Made by a program: the position numbers and the translations under genes
Notes under the pieces: generated by a model
Told to the model about the DNA's origin: nothing
Databases searched by the model: none
The model's input: the letters and a program-made list of their open reading frames with translations, nothing else
Source: Umezawaea endophytica
GTDB lineage: Bacteria; Actinomycetota; Actinomycetes; Mycobacteriales; Pseudonocardiaceae
Length of the DNA stretch: 64,000 bases
Reading direction: 5' to 3'
NCBI RefSeq assembly: GCF_025061645.1
Contig: NZ_JANYMP010000008.1
Location: forward strand, 206,585-270,584
Shown here: positions 30,222 through 38,548 of the stretch, in pieces
Layout: the number at the start of each line of letters is the position of its first letter
Numbering within the stretch: position 1 is the stretch's first letter

Positions 30222-30252
30222 AAGGCCCGTGCCTCGGTGAGGTGCGGGCCTT
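30222..30252 (+). terminator. gltA terminator hairpin
   Basis: Stem AAGGCCCG (30222-30229) with CGGGCCTT (30245-30252), extended by two wobble and four Watson-Crick pairs inward, starting 14 nt after the gltA stop. No real T tract. Confidence 0.65.
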
Positions 30253-30310
30253 CGTCGTTCGTCCGTGTCCCCGTCGTGCGGTGCCCCGGCGGGCGACTTA
30301 GCGTGGTGCG

Positions 30311-31591
30311 GTGCCCTCACCGACCGTGATCTGGTTCCGCCGCGACCTGCGCACCGCCGACCACCCCGCCCTGCTCAGCGCGGCCGAACGCGCCGAGTCC
30401 GCGCTCGCGCTGTTCGTGCTGGACGACAAGCTGCTGCGTAACGCCGGACCGGCCAGGACGGACCACCTGCACCGCTGCCTGCGCGCGCTCGACGCGCAAC
30501 TGGACGGTCGCCTGCACGTGGTGCGCGGCAACCCGGTCGCCGTGGTGCCCGAGATCGCGCGGGCCGTCGGCGCGGGCAGCGTCCACGTCTCCGCGGACTA
30601 CGGCCCGTACGGCCGCAAGCGGGACGCGGCGGTCGAGGAAGCGCTGGGGGACGTCGAGTTCGTGCGGTCCGGGTCGCCGTACGCGGTGGCGCCGGGGCGG
30701 GTCCGCAAGGGTGACGGCACGCCGTTCAAGGTGTTCACGCCGTTCCGCCGGGCCTGGACCGAGCACGGGTGGCGCAAGCCCGCGGCCACTGACGCGTCCA
30801 CTGTGGACTGGGTCGCGCGGCGCGGCGGCGAGCGGCTCCCGGACGTGGAGCCGGTCGCGGATCCCTTGCCGCTGTGGGAGAAGTTCCGCGACGAACGGCT
30901 GCCGGACTACAAGACCGCCCGCGACCGGCCGGACCTGGACGCCACCAGCAGGCTGTCCCCTTACCTGCGCTGGGGTCTGCTGCACCCGCGCACGCTGCTG
31001 GCGGAACTGGGGGACGGCGAGGGCGACGCGACGTTCCGCTCGGAGCTGGCGTGGCGCGAGTTCTACGCGGACGTGCTGTGGCACCGCCCGGAGACGGCGT
31101 CGAAGAACTACGACCCCAAGTTCGACCGCATGGAGCACGACTCCGACGACGGCCGGTTCCGGGCGTGGCAGGAGGGCAAGACCGGCTACCCCATCGTCGA
31201 CGCGGGGATGCGCCAGCTCCTCGCCGAGGGCTGGATGCACAACCGGGTGCGGATGATCGTCGCCAGCTTCCTGGTGAAGGACCTGCACCTGCCGTGGTGG
31301 ATGGGCGCGAAGCACTTCATGGACCACCTGGTCGACGGCGACCTGGCGTCCAACCAGCACGGCTGGCAGTGGGTCGCGGGGTCCGGCACCGACGCGTCGC
31401 CGTTCTTCCGCGTCTTCAACCCCGTCACCCAGGGCGAGAAGTTCGACCCCAGCGGCGACTACGTCCGGCGGTACGTGCCGGAGCTGCGCGACGTGCGCGG
31501 CAAGCAGGTGCACCAGCCGCACGACCCGATCGTCGACCACGCCCACGAGCGCCAGGTGGCCCTCGCCCGGTACGGCGCGATCAAGTCCTAG
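30311..31591 (+). CDS. phr: Deoxyribodipyrimidine photo-lyase
   Basis: 426-residue class I cryptochrome/photolyase repairing UV-made pyrimidine dimers with FAD and light. N-terminal antenna domain (VIWFRRDLRTADHPAL) and C-terminal FAD domain: SELAWREFYADVLWHRP, GYPIVDAGMRQL, MHNRVRMIVASFLVKDL, DGDLASNQHGWQWVAGSG. GTG start at 30311 with TAGCGT box 6 nt upstream, suggesting a leaderless message. Shares a CTAG stop overlap with the convergent permease. Confidence 0.95.
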   Translation: MPSPTVIWFRRDLRTADHPALLSAAERAESALALFVLDDKLLRNAGPARTDHLHRCLRALDAQLDGRLHVVRGNPVAVVPEIARAVGAGSVHVSADYGPYGRKRDAAVEEALGDVEFVRSGSPYAVAPGRVRKGDGTPFKVFTPFRRAWTEHGWRKPAATDASTVDWVARRGGERLPDVEPVADPLPLWEKFRDERLPDYKTARDRPDLDATSRLSPYLRWGLLHPRTLLAELGDGEGDATFRSELAWREFYADVLWHRPETASKNYDPKFDRMEHDSDDGRFRAWQEGKTGYPIVDAGMRQLLAEGWMHNRVRMIVASFLVKDLHLPWWMGAKHFMDHLVDGDLASNQHGWQWVAGSGTDASPFFRVFNPVTQGEKFDPSGDYVRRYVPELRDVRGKQVHQPHDPIVDHAHERQVALARYGAIKS

Positions 31592-32775
31592 CGCAGCGCG
31601 TCGCGCAGCTTCACCCTCGACCCCGTGCGCAGCACCGCGTTCGAGTAGATCCTGCCGCCGAGCCAGGTGATCGCCGCCACCGCGCCGATGGCCAGGACGA
31701 CGGCGAGCAGCACCTGCCAGAGCGGTGCCACGCCGATCGCCATCCGGCCCGGCATGAGGATCGGGGCGAAGGGCGGGAGCATCGACAGCACCGTGACCGT
31801 CGTGCCAGAGGGGTCCTGGATCAGCAGGTTGATGCCCACGACGAAGGCGATGATGATCACCGTGCTGATCGGGGTGACCACCGACTGGAGTTCTTCCTGC
31901 CGCGACACCAGTGACGCCGCCGCGGCGAAGATGGTGGCGTAGAGGAAGAAGCCCAGCAGGTACCAGAGGACACCCGTCGCCAGCGCGCCGCTCGCCACAC
32001 CGGTCAGGTCGATGACGCCGGTCGTCGACGAGAGGACCAGGCCGATGCCGCCGATCAGCACGAGCTGGAGCAGGCCCACCGCTCCCAGGCCCATCACCTT
32101 GCCCAGCAGGAGCTGCCACGGGCGCAGGGTGGCCAGGAGGATCTCCACGACGCGGCTGGACTTCTCCTCGACCACGCCCTGGGCGACCATGGTGCCGTAG
32201 ACCAGCAGCGAGTAGTAGAGCAGCGCCGCGATCACCAGGCCGATGGCCAGGCGTTGGCCCTGCTGGGAGTCCTCCGGTTCCAGCGCCACCACGGTGACCT
32301 TGGCCGCCGCCATCTTGGCCGCCACGACGTTCGGGTCCAGGTCGGCCTCCGCCAACTGGGCGTTGAGGACCTGCTGCCTCACGATCGTGTCCAGGGCGTT
32401 CTGCAACGCGCTGTTCAGGTTCTCCTTCACGACCACGCGCAGGGCGTCCGGGGCGCCGGTGATCAGGACGTCCAAGTCGCCCTTGCGGACCTGCTCCTCG
32501 GCCGCCGCCGGGTCGGTGACGTCGGTCGTGGCGACCTCGCGGCCGAACTGCCTCGCGGTTTCGCGCAGCGGCTCGGCCAGCACGGTCGACTGGCCGCTGA
32601 GCCCGACGGTGCTGCGGTTCGACTGGTCGAACAGGACGGCCTGGAGCAGCACGTACCCGGCCAGCACCGCGACGATCACCACGGTGCCGATCAGGAACGA
32701 GCGGGTGCGGACCTTGCCGAGGAACTCCCTGCGGGCGACCAGGAGCACCGCCCGGCTCGGGCTGAGCCTCCTCAT
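31588..32775 (-). CDS. NatB-like ABC-2 permease
   Basis: 395-residue permease of the NatB/YhaP type. One N-terminal helix (about 24-45), an extracytoplasmic domain of about 130 residues, then five to six C-terminal helices. Motif QGVVEEKSSRVVEILLATLRPWQLLLGKVMG is diagnostic for this subfamily. ATG overlaps the ATPase stop. Exports sodium or antimicrobial compounds in relatives; substrate here unknown. Confidence 0.9.
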   Translation of the reverse strand: MRRLSPSRAVLLVARREFLGKVRTRSFLIGTVVIVAVLAGYVLLQAVLFDQSNRSTVGLSGQSTVLAEPLRETARQFGREVATTDVTDPAAAEEQVRKGDLDVLITGAPDALRVVVKENLNSALQNALDTIVRQQVLNAQLAEADLDPNVVAAKMAAAKVTVVALEPEDSQQGQRLAIGLVIAALLYYSLLVYGTMVAQGVVEEKSSRVVEILLATLRPWQLLLGKVMGLGAVGLLQLVLIGGIGLVLSSTTGVIDLTGVASGALATGVLWYLLGFFLYATIFAAAASLVSRQEELQSVVTPISTVIIIAFVVGINLLIQDPSGTTVTVLSMLPPFAPILMPGRMAIGVAPLWQVLLAVVLAIGAVAAITWLGGRIYSNAVLRTGSRVKLRDALR

Positions 32776-33683
32776 GCCGTCTCCTCCTCGGTGACCACGT
32801 TGCGGAACAGTTCGGTCAGCGACGGGCGCTGCCTGCTGAACTCCCGGACCGGGCCGGTGGCCAGCGCCGCGTGCAGCACGGCCTGGTCGTCGGCGTCCGC
32901 CGTCAGCTCCAGCGTCGTCCTGGTGCCGCGCGTCTCGACCACCCGGACACCGGGCACGTCCGCCGCCCAGCCGTTCGCCGCTCCCGGCGCGTCCACGACC
33001 AGGCGGGTCTCGCCGCCCGCGCGGAGCTCGTCCACGGTCCCGCAGGCCACCATCGCTCCACTTCGGACGATGCCGATGCGGTCGCACAGCCGTTCCACCA
33101 GGTCGAGCTGGTGGCTGGAGAACACGACGGGCACGCCTGCGGAAGCCTTCTCCCGCAACACCTGGCTCATCACGTCGACCGCCACTGGGTCGAGGCCGGA
33201 GAACGGTTCGTCCAGCACCAGCACGTCCGGCTCGTGCACCAGCGCCGCGGCCAACTGCACGCGCTGCTGGTTGCCGAGGCTCAGCTTCTGCACCTCGTCG
33301 TTGCGGCGGTCGCGCACGCCGAGGCGGGCGATCCAGTTCTCCGCCGACCGGTGCGCGTCGTTCGTCGTCAGGCCGTGCAGCTCGGCCAGGTAGACGAGCT
33401 GCTCCAGGACCTTCATCTTCGGGTAGAGCCCGCGCTCCTCCGGCATGTAGCCGATCCGGCGGCGGGTCTCGAACGTGATGGGCGCGCCATTCCACCTCAC
33501 CTCGCCCGAATCCGCGGCCAGCACGCCCAGCGCGATCCGCATCGCGGTCGTCTTGCCCGCGCCGTTGCTGCCGACGAACCCGAACAGCTCACCCGCTCGA
33601 ACCTCGAAGGTCATGTCCCGCAGGGCCACGACCTCGCCGTAGCGCTTGGAGATCCGGTCGATCTCCAGCACCCCCTGAGCCAC
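32772..33683 (-). CDS. NatA-like ABC transporter ATPase
   Basis: 303 residues: Walker A GSNGAGKTT, signature variant LSLGNQQRVQLAAAL (LSLGN rather than LSGGQ, normal for NatA/YhaQ types), Walker B DVLVLDEPFSGLDP, H-loop SSHQLDLVERLCDR. A C-terminal accessory domain of about 80 residues follows. GTG at 33683 chosen for AGGAGGAG 6-8 nt upstream. First gene of a two-gene exporter operon. Confidence 0.92.
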   Translation of the reverse strand: MAQGVLEIDRISKRYGEVVALRDMTFEVRAGELFGFVGSNGAGKTTAMRIALGVLAADSGEVRWNGAPITFETRRRIGYMPEERGLYPKMKVLEQLVYLAELHGLTTNDAHRSAENWIARLGVRDRRNDEVQKLSLGNQQRVQLAAALVHEPDVLVLDEPFSGLDPVAVDVMSQVLREKASAGVPVVFSSHQLDLVERLCDRIGIVRSGAMVACGTVDELRAGGETRLVVDAPGAANGWAADVPGVRVVETRGTRTTLELTADADDQAVLHAALATGPVREFSRQRPSLTELFRNVVTEEETA

Positions 33684-33883
33684 GGTGCTCTCCTCCTGGT
33701 TGGTCACGCCTCGTGCGATCCGCCGGACGGGTGGCATCGAGTGCGGCCGAACGGCTGTATCCCACCACATGTTCCCTGATCCAGAGGATTCCGATGACAC
33801 GATACGGGTCCGCGGAACCGAAACGGGTCGCCCGCGGTCCAACGTGTCGTGGGCGGTAGCCCCGCTGTCTTCAAGGGGTGATC

Positions 33884-34327
33884 ATGGAGCCTGACCAGTG
33901 GCTCGCTCAGTACGGGCAGAAGATCGACCAGGCCAAGCAGAACGCGGCGCAGGCCGAGACGCAGCTCGGGGGTGTCGGCGGCAGCGCCACCTCGCCGGAC
34001 GGGCTGATCACGGTGACGGTCAACGCCGCGGGCGCCCTGGAGAACCTCGTCCTCCGGCCCGGAGTGCGCGAGATGGACCCCGAGCGGATCGCCAGTGCGG
34101 TGCTCGCGGCGTCCACCCAGGCGCAGCGCTCCGCGGCCGGTCGGGTGGTCGAGATCATGAACGAGTTCATCGGCGAGAGCCCGGCGCTCGACTTCGTGAA
34201 GGCGCAGATGCCGCACGGCTATTCGGGTGACGGCACGGACGAGGCGGAACCGGCGCCCCCGGAGAAGCGTCGGGACACCAGGCCGGACGACGACTACTTC
34301 ACCAATCCGCCGGAAGTCATGGGCTGA
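33884..34327 (+). CDS. YbaB/EbfC-family protein
   Basis: 147-residue protein with a coiled N-terminus (WLAQYGQKIDQAKQNAAQAE) and a YbaB-like fold around ATSPDGLITVTVNAAGALENLVL ... RIASAVLAASTQAQ. YbaB proteins are small nucleoid-associated dimers; in actinobacteria paralogues sit beside WXG100/ESX genes. ATG at 33884 preceded by AAGGGG; a GTG two codons upstream is possible. The C-terminal 40 residues are acidic and Pro-rich. Heads a three-gene cluster. Confidence 0.85.
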   Translation: MEPDQWLAQYGQKIDQAKQNAAQAETQLGGVGGSATSPDGLITVTVNAAGALENLVLRPGVREMDPERIASAVLAASTQAQRSAAGRVVEIMNEFIGESPALDFVKAQMPHGYSGDGTDEAEPAPPEKRRDTRPDDDYFTNPPEVMG

Positions 34328-34344
34328 GCAGGGGGTACCTGACG

Positions 34345-34653
34345 ATGTTCGACTCCTTCAACGTGAGTCCGGCCGAGGTTCGGACGCACGCCACCACCGT
34401 CGACCAGTTGAGCCAGCGGATGCACGCGGCCACCACCACGGCCGACCCATCGCTGTCGACCGAGGCCTTCGGGGTCTTCGGCAGCTTCCTCGCCGAGTTC
34501 ATCCTGAAGGTCGCGGGCGGGTCCCAGGACATCCTGGGCAAGGCCACGACCTCGGTGAACGACATGGCCATCGGGCTCAGGGAGGTCGCCGAGCTGTACG
34601 AGGCGATCGACCGGGACAACGCCTTCGGGTTCACTGGAAAGGTTGCGGAATGA
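34345..34653 (+). CDS. EspC-like (DUF2580) type VII secretion-associated protein
   Basis: 102-residue all-helical protein. FNVSPAEVRTHATTVDQLSQRM and the C-terminal GLREVAELYEAIDRDNAFGF match the EspC/DUF2580 family of ESX-secreted proteins as I know it; no WXG is present. It overlaps the next gene (ATGA), the usual pairing of a small helical partner with a longer WXG protein. Confidence 0.75.
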   Translation: MFDSFNVSPAEVRTHATTVDQLSQRMHAATTTADPSLSTEAFGVFGSFLAEFILKVAGGSQDILGKATTSVNDMAIGLREVAELYEAIDRDNAFGFTGKVAE

Positions 34654-36296
34654 ACGCCCAGGCGGCACCGGCGGGGACCGCGCAGGGGCGCGACCCGGCC
34701 AACCTGTTCAAGGACGTGCAGGGGACCGTGTCCGCGGTCGAGCGCGGCGACTGGGTCACCGCGGGGCTGGGCATCGCCAACAGCGCGATGGACATCGTCG
34801 GGCTGGCGAGCAACCCGCTGAGCGGCTTCCTGTCGGCCGGGTTCAGTTGGGCCATGCAGCACGTGGACTTCCTGCGGGAGCCGTTCGACGCGCTGCTCGG
34901 GGACCCGCAGGCCATCGCGAAGATGGCGGAGAGCTGGAAGTCCGCCGGGACGCAGGTGTCCTCCGTCGCGGGCGACTACCGGCGGACCGCCGTCGAGCAG
35001 ACGAAGACGTGGCAGGGGAAGACGGCCGACGCCTACCGCGGCGCGGCGGCGAACCACTCCACCGGCCTGGAGACGCTGTCCAAGGCGTGCGCCGGGATCT
35101 CCGGCGCGGTGGCCGGGGCCGGGCAGCTCGTGGGCACCGTGCGCAAGATGATCATGGACCTGATCTCCGACGCCGTGGCGAAGATGGTCATGAAGATCAT
35201 CCAGTGGTTGACCGCGTCGGTCTTCACGTTCGGAGCGGCCATCGGCGCCGCCATCGCGGACATCGTGACGATGGCGTGCAACTACGCGAAGAAGCTGTCG
35301 GACTTCCTGTCGAAGCTGTCCGCGTCGTTGACGAAGCTGATGAACCTGGTGAAGCAGGTCGCCTCCATCGCGCAGACCGCCAAGCAGATCGTGGACGCGA
35401 TCACGGCGATGAGCCACAAGGGTGCCGCCGGTGGCGCGGGCGGTGCCGGTCCCTCCAGCACCCGGCCGTCCGCGGGCGGGTTGGGCATGGACCAGGGCCA
35501 GGTCGACCGGCTCCGGCAGCAGGCCGACGCCCGGTACACGAATCCGGGCTCCTCGGGCGGTGGCACCGGCGGGACGACCGGGACCAGCGGCTCCTCGGGC
35601 GGGCAGGTGGCCGCACCTCCGACGCTCCCCGGCCAGGGGACCGGTGGGCACTGGGAGCCCGGCCGGTGGGTGCCGGACGCGCCCGCGGCCTCCGGTGGCG
35701 GCCAGGTGTCGCCGCCGCCGTCGTTCGGTGGCGGCGGTGGGGGTGGCGGTTATCCGGGCACGGTGCCCAATCCCATCCCGGCGCCCGTTCGACCGGGGTA
35801 CACGCCTCCTCCCGGAGTGCCCGGCTACACGCCGCCTCCGATGCCCACGCCCCTCTCGGGGTCGACCGGTGACGTGCACGCGACCGCCACGCGCGCGGGC
35901 GGGTTCTCCGGCGCGCTCCCCGGCGGTGGGGCCGGTGGCGGTGCCGGGGGTGGCTTCTCCGGTGGCGGCGGGTTCTCCGGCGGTGGCGCCGGAGGGGTCT
36001 CGGGTGCCAGTTCCGCCAGTGGCGGTGGAGGTGGTGGGCCCATGCAGCACGGTGGCGCCACGGGAATCCTGCCGTCCGGTACGCCTGGGCACACCTCCCT
36101 CGGTGGTGGCGGTGCCGTCGGTGGTGGCGGTGGTGGTGCCGGCGGTGGTGCTGCCGGCGGCGGCATGATGGGTGGCGCGCCGATGGGTGGCGGCGGACAG
36201 GGTGGCGGTGGCAAGGACCACCAGCGCAAGGTCCGGCTCGAGGGTGAAGAGTTGATGGAAGCGCCTAAGGCGGCGAAGCCCGTCATCGGGGAGTGA
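34650..36296 (+). CDS. WXG100-related protein with glycine-rich tail
   Basis: 548 residues. A helical N-terminal half holds the WXG-type turn W121-Q-G123 in EQTKTWQGKTADAYRG, preceded by a helix with SWKSAG, and a hydrophobic stretch at about 180-210. From about residue 258 to 530 the chain is Gly/Pro/Ser-rich, with two YTPPP motifs and long poly-Gly runs. A short basic/acidic tail (KDHQRKVRLEGEELME) ends it. Likely a type VII secretion substrate or surface protein made with the preceding EspC-like partner. Confidence 0.75.
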   Translation: MNAQAAPAGTAQGRDPANLFKDVQGTVSAVERGDWVTAGLGIANSAMDIVGLASNPLSGFLSAGFSWAMQHVDFLREPFDALLGDPQAIAKMAESWKSAGTQVSSVAGDYRRTAVEQTKTWQGKTADAYRGAAANHSTGLETLSKACAGISGAVAGAGQLVGTVRKMIMDLISDAVAKMVMKIIQWLTASVFTFGAAIGAAIADIVTMACNYAKKLSDFLSKLSASLTKLMNLVKQVASIAQTAKQIVDAITAMSHKGAAGGAGGAGPSSTRPSAGGLGMDQGQVDRLRQQADARYTNPGSSGGGTGGTTGTSGSSGGQVAAPPTLPGQGTGGHWEPGRWVPDAPAASGGGQVSPPPSFGGGGGGGGYPGTVPNPIPAPVRPGYTPPPGVPGYTPPPMPTPLSGSTGDVHATATRAGGFSGALPGGGAGGGAGGGFSGGGGFSGGGAGGVSGASSASGGGGGGPMQHGGATGILPSGTPGHTSLGGGGAVGGGGGGAGGGAAGGGMMGGAPMGGGGQGGGGKDHQRKVRLEGEELMEAPKAAKPVIGE

Positions 36297-36384
36297 CGTC
36301 GGTCGGGCTGTCGTAGGGGGGCGGCGTCTGTAGGCCCATCTTCGGGTGAGGCCGCTGTGGCTGCCCCGTCGCTCAAGTGTCTCG

Positions 36385-36441
36385 ATGACCGTTCGCGCTT
36401 GTCAAGGCGGGAAAGATGCCTTGACAAGCGCGAACGGTCAT
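36385..36441. repeat. 24-bp perfect inverted repeat (terminator or dispersed element)
   Basis: Arms 36385-36408 and 36418-36441 are exact reverse complements over 24 bp with a 9-nt loop. It lies between the convergent WXG gene and glpD. A very strong hairpin without T tract; could serve both genes as terminator or be one copy of a genome-wide palindromic element. Confidence 0.75.
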
Positions 36442-36478
36442 GAGGGCGCTGGGGATCGGGGCGGTGGGGGGAGTGTGG

Positions 36479-37963
36479 TCAGTCCCGCTCCGCTAGTAGT
36501 GCGGTGATCGTTGGTTCGGCTGCTTGGCGTTCTGCTGGTACCAGGCCGATTCTGGTTCGTCTGTCGAGGATGTCTGCTGCTGTTGTGGCGCCCTCGTGTT
36601 GTTTGGCCCAGAGGATTTCTGCTGCGGTGATGTCGCCGGAGATCTGTTCTGGTCTGTTCATGGCGGTGATTGCCGCTGCTTCTGTGCCGTACTTGGCTTT
36701 CAGTCTTTGTGGTGCTGTGGTTGTCGGGCCGGTGGCGCCCACCAAGGGGAGGTTGTTGGTGCGGCAGGGGGCTGCGGTGAGGTTGTGCCGTTGTACCGCT
36801 GCTGTGACGGCGTCCGCTGCCATCTTGCGGTAGGTCGTGAGTTTGCCGCCCACCACTGTGGTGACGCCGTCTGGTGAAGTGAGTACGGCGTGTTTGCGGG
36901 AGAGGTCCGCGCCCCTCTCGCCGGTGCCGGCTAGGAGTGGCCTTAGGCCTGCGAAGCTGCCGAGCACGTCCGTTGGGCCCAGTTTTCTTTCCAGCACTGA
37001 GGAAGCGACGTTCAGCAGGAAGTCCACATCGGACTGTGGTGCTTCCGGGACGTCCGGGACGGGGCCGTCCACCAGTTCGTCGGTCAGGCCGACGTAGACG
37101 CGGCCGTCCTGTTGCGGGAGCACCAAGGCGTACCTGTTGCGCTCGCCGGGGACGGGAACGGTCAGGGCCGTGTGGTGGATGCCCGTCGCGCTCGCGTCCA
37201 GGACCAGGTGGGAGCCGCGGGACGGGCGCAGGTGGATGCGGTCCACCAGGGTTCCGGCCCAGACGCCGGTGGCGTTGACGACGGCGCGGGCGTGGACCTC
37301 GAAGGTGGTGCCGGTTTCGGTGTCCCGAGCTTCCGCGCCCTCGCCGGTGAGGGTGGTGACCTTGGCCCTGGTCAGGATCCGGGCCCCCAGGCCCGCCGCG
37401 GTGCGGGCCAGTGCCACGACCAGGCGGGCGTCGTCCGTGAGTTGGCCGTCGTAGCTCAGCAGGCCGCCGGTGAGGCCCGCTCGGCGCAGGCCGGGGGCGA
37501 GCGCGAGCGCTTCCGCCGCCGGGACGCGGCGCGGGGCGGGCAGCAGGTGGGACGGGGTGCGGGCGGTCCTGCGCAGGACGTCGCCCGCGCGCAGGCCCGC
37601 CATGACGACCGCGCCCCGGTCCCCGTCGTGCAGCGGGACCAACTGGGGCAGGGCCCGCACGAGGTGGGGGGCGGTGCGGGTCATCAGGATGCCGCGTTCC
37701 ACGGCGCTCTCGCGCGCCAGGCCGACGTCGCCGTGGGCGAGGTAGCGGAGACCGCCGTGCACCAGCTTGCTCGACCACCGCGAGGTGCCGAAGGCCAGGT
37801 CGTGGGCTTCCAGCAGGCACACGGAGAGGCCGCGGGCCGCCGCGTCCAGCGCCACGCCCGTGCCGGTGACACCGCCGCCGACGACCAGGAGGTCGACGAC
37901 CTCGCCGCCCGCGACGGCGGCCAGGTCCGCCGCTCTGCGGGCGGCGTTGAGCGAGGTGTTCAC
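36479..37963 (-). CDS. glpD: Glycerol-3-phosphate dehydrogenase (GlpD)
   Basis: 494-residue FAD enzyme oxidising glycerol-3-phosphate to dihydroxyacetone phosphate at the membrane. Dinucleotide motif DLLVVGGGVTGTGVALDAAARG; TSRWSSKLVHGGLRYL; late GGKLTTYRKMAADAV. GTG start overlaps the TetR stop. The last about 110 codons use many A-ended codons (GCA, ACA, CCA, AGA), unlike the rest. The arrangement glpD-TetR-flavoprotein matches mycobacterial Rv2249c-Rv2251. Confidence 0.93.
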   Translation of the reverse strand: MNTSLNAARRAADLAAVAGGEVVDLLVVGGGVTGTGVALDAAARGLSVCLLEAHDLAFGTSRWSSKLVHGGLRYLAHGDVGLARESAVERGILMTRTAPHLVRALPQLVPLHDGDRGAVVMAGLRAGDVLRRTARTPSHLLPAPRRVPAAEALALAPGLRRAGLTGGLLSYDGQLTDDARLVVALARTAAGLGARILTRAKVTTLTGEGAEARDTETGTTFEVHARAVVNATGVWAGTLVDRIHLRPSRGSHLVLDASATGIHHTALTVPVPGERNRYALVLPQQDGRVYVGLTDELVDGPVPDVPEAPQSDVDFLLNVASSVLERKLGPTDVLGSFAGLRPLLAGTGERGADLSRKHAVLTSPDGVTTVVGGKLTTYRKMAADAVTAAVQRHNLTAAPCRTNNLPLVGATGPTTTAPQRLKAKYGTEAAAITAMNRPEQISGDITAAEILWAKQHEGATTAADILDRRTRIGLVPAERQAAEPTITALLAERD

Positions 37964-38532
37964 GTCAGCGCCGCGTCGAGGAAGCGGGCCAACTCGTCGA
38001 CCAGGTCGTCGAAGTCGAGGCCCGTGGTGGCGGGGCGGACGGACAGGACCATGGCCTGCGTGGTCAGCAGGACGAGCCTGGCCTGCGCCCTCGGGTCGCC
38101 CACGCGCACGGAGCCGTCCCGGTGGCCCGCTTCGAGCTGGTCGACGAGGAACCGCTCCACCAGGAGCTGCGTGCTGCCCAGGCGCTCCACGAGGTACGGG
38201 AGCATCAGCTCCGCGTCCAGGTCGAGCACGCGGCGCATGAGCGCGTTCCCCGCCAGCAGGCGGATGGCCGCGGTGGAGTGGTGGACCAGGCGCTCGCGGG
38301 CGCTGCCGGTCGCCGGGTCGTGCTCCACGCCGTGCAGCAGCGCGGTGAACTCCCTGGTCATCAAGGTTCTGACCAGCGCGCTGACGTCGGGGAAGCGGCG
38401 GTAGAGGGTCATGCGGCTGACGCCCGCGCGCTTGGCCACGTCGGTCAGGGTCGTGCGTCGTACGCCGACCTCCACCACGCAGTCGCGGGCGGCGTCCAGC
38501 AGGTCGTCATCTGTGTGACGTTGGGACGTCAT
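37960..38532 (-). CDS. TetR-family regulator of the glpD locus
   Basis: 190 residues. Helix-turn-helix TTLTDVAKRAGVSRMTLYRRFPDVSALV near 25-52. The start at 38532 (MTSQRHTDDD) is 7 nt from a TACAGT box, so it is leaderless. It overlaps glpD (GTGA) and diverges from the FAD oxidase; likely controls both. Confidence 0.92.
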   Translation of the reverse strand: MTSQRHTDDDLLDAARDCVVEVGVRRTTLTDVAKRAGVSRMTLYRRFPDVSALVRTLMTREFTALLHGVEHDPATGSARERLVHHSTAAIRLLAGNALMRRVLDLDAELMLPYLVERLGSTQLLVERFLVDQLEAGHRDGSVRVGDPRAQARLVLLTTQAMVLSVRPATTGLDFDDLVDELARFLDAALT

Positions 38533-38548
38533 GTGTAACACTGTACCC
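38533..38548. promoter_or_regulatory. 16-bp divergent promoter/operator
   Basis: The whole gap between the TetR ATG and the FAD oxidase ATG is 16 nt. It contains GTGTAACAC (38533-38541, perfect palindrome) and, on the minus strand, TACAGT 7 nt before the TetR start. Both promoters must extend into the opposite coding sequence, so the regulator can shut both by one binding event. Confidence 0.5.

Noticed and set aside
35422-36168. Repeats in the glycine-rich region as a possible repeat array or CRISPR
   Set aside because: They are degenerate GGTGGC codon runs encoding the poly-glycine tail, with no unique spacers.
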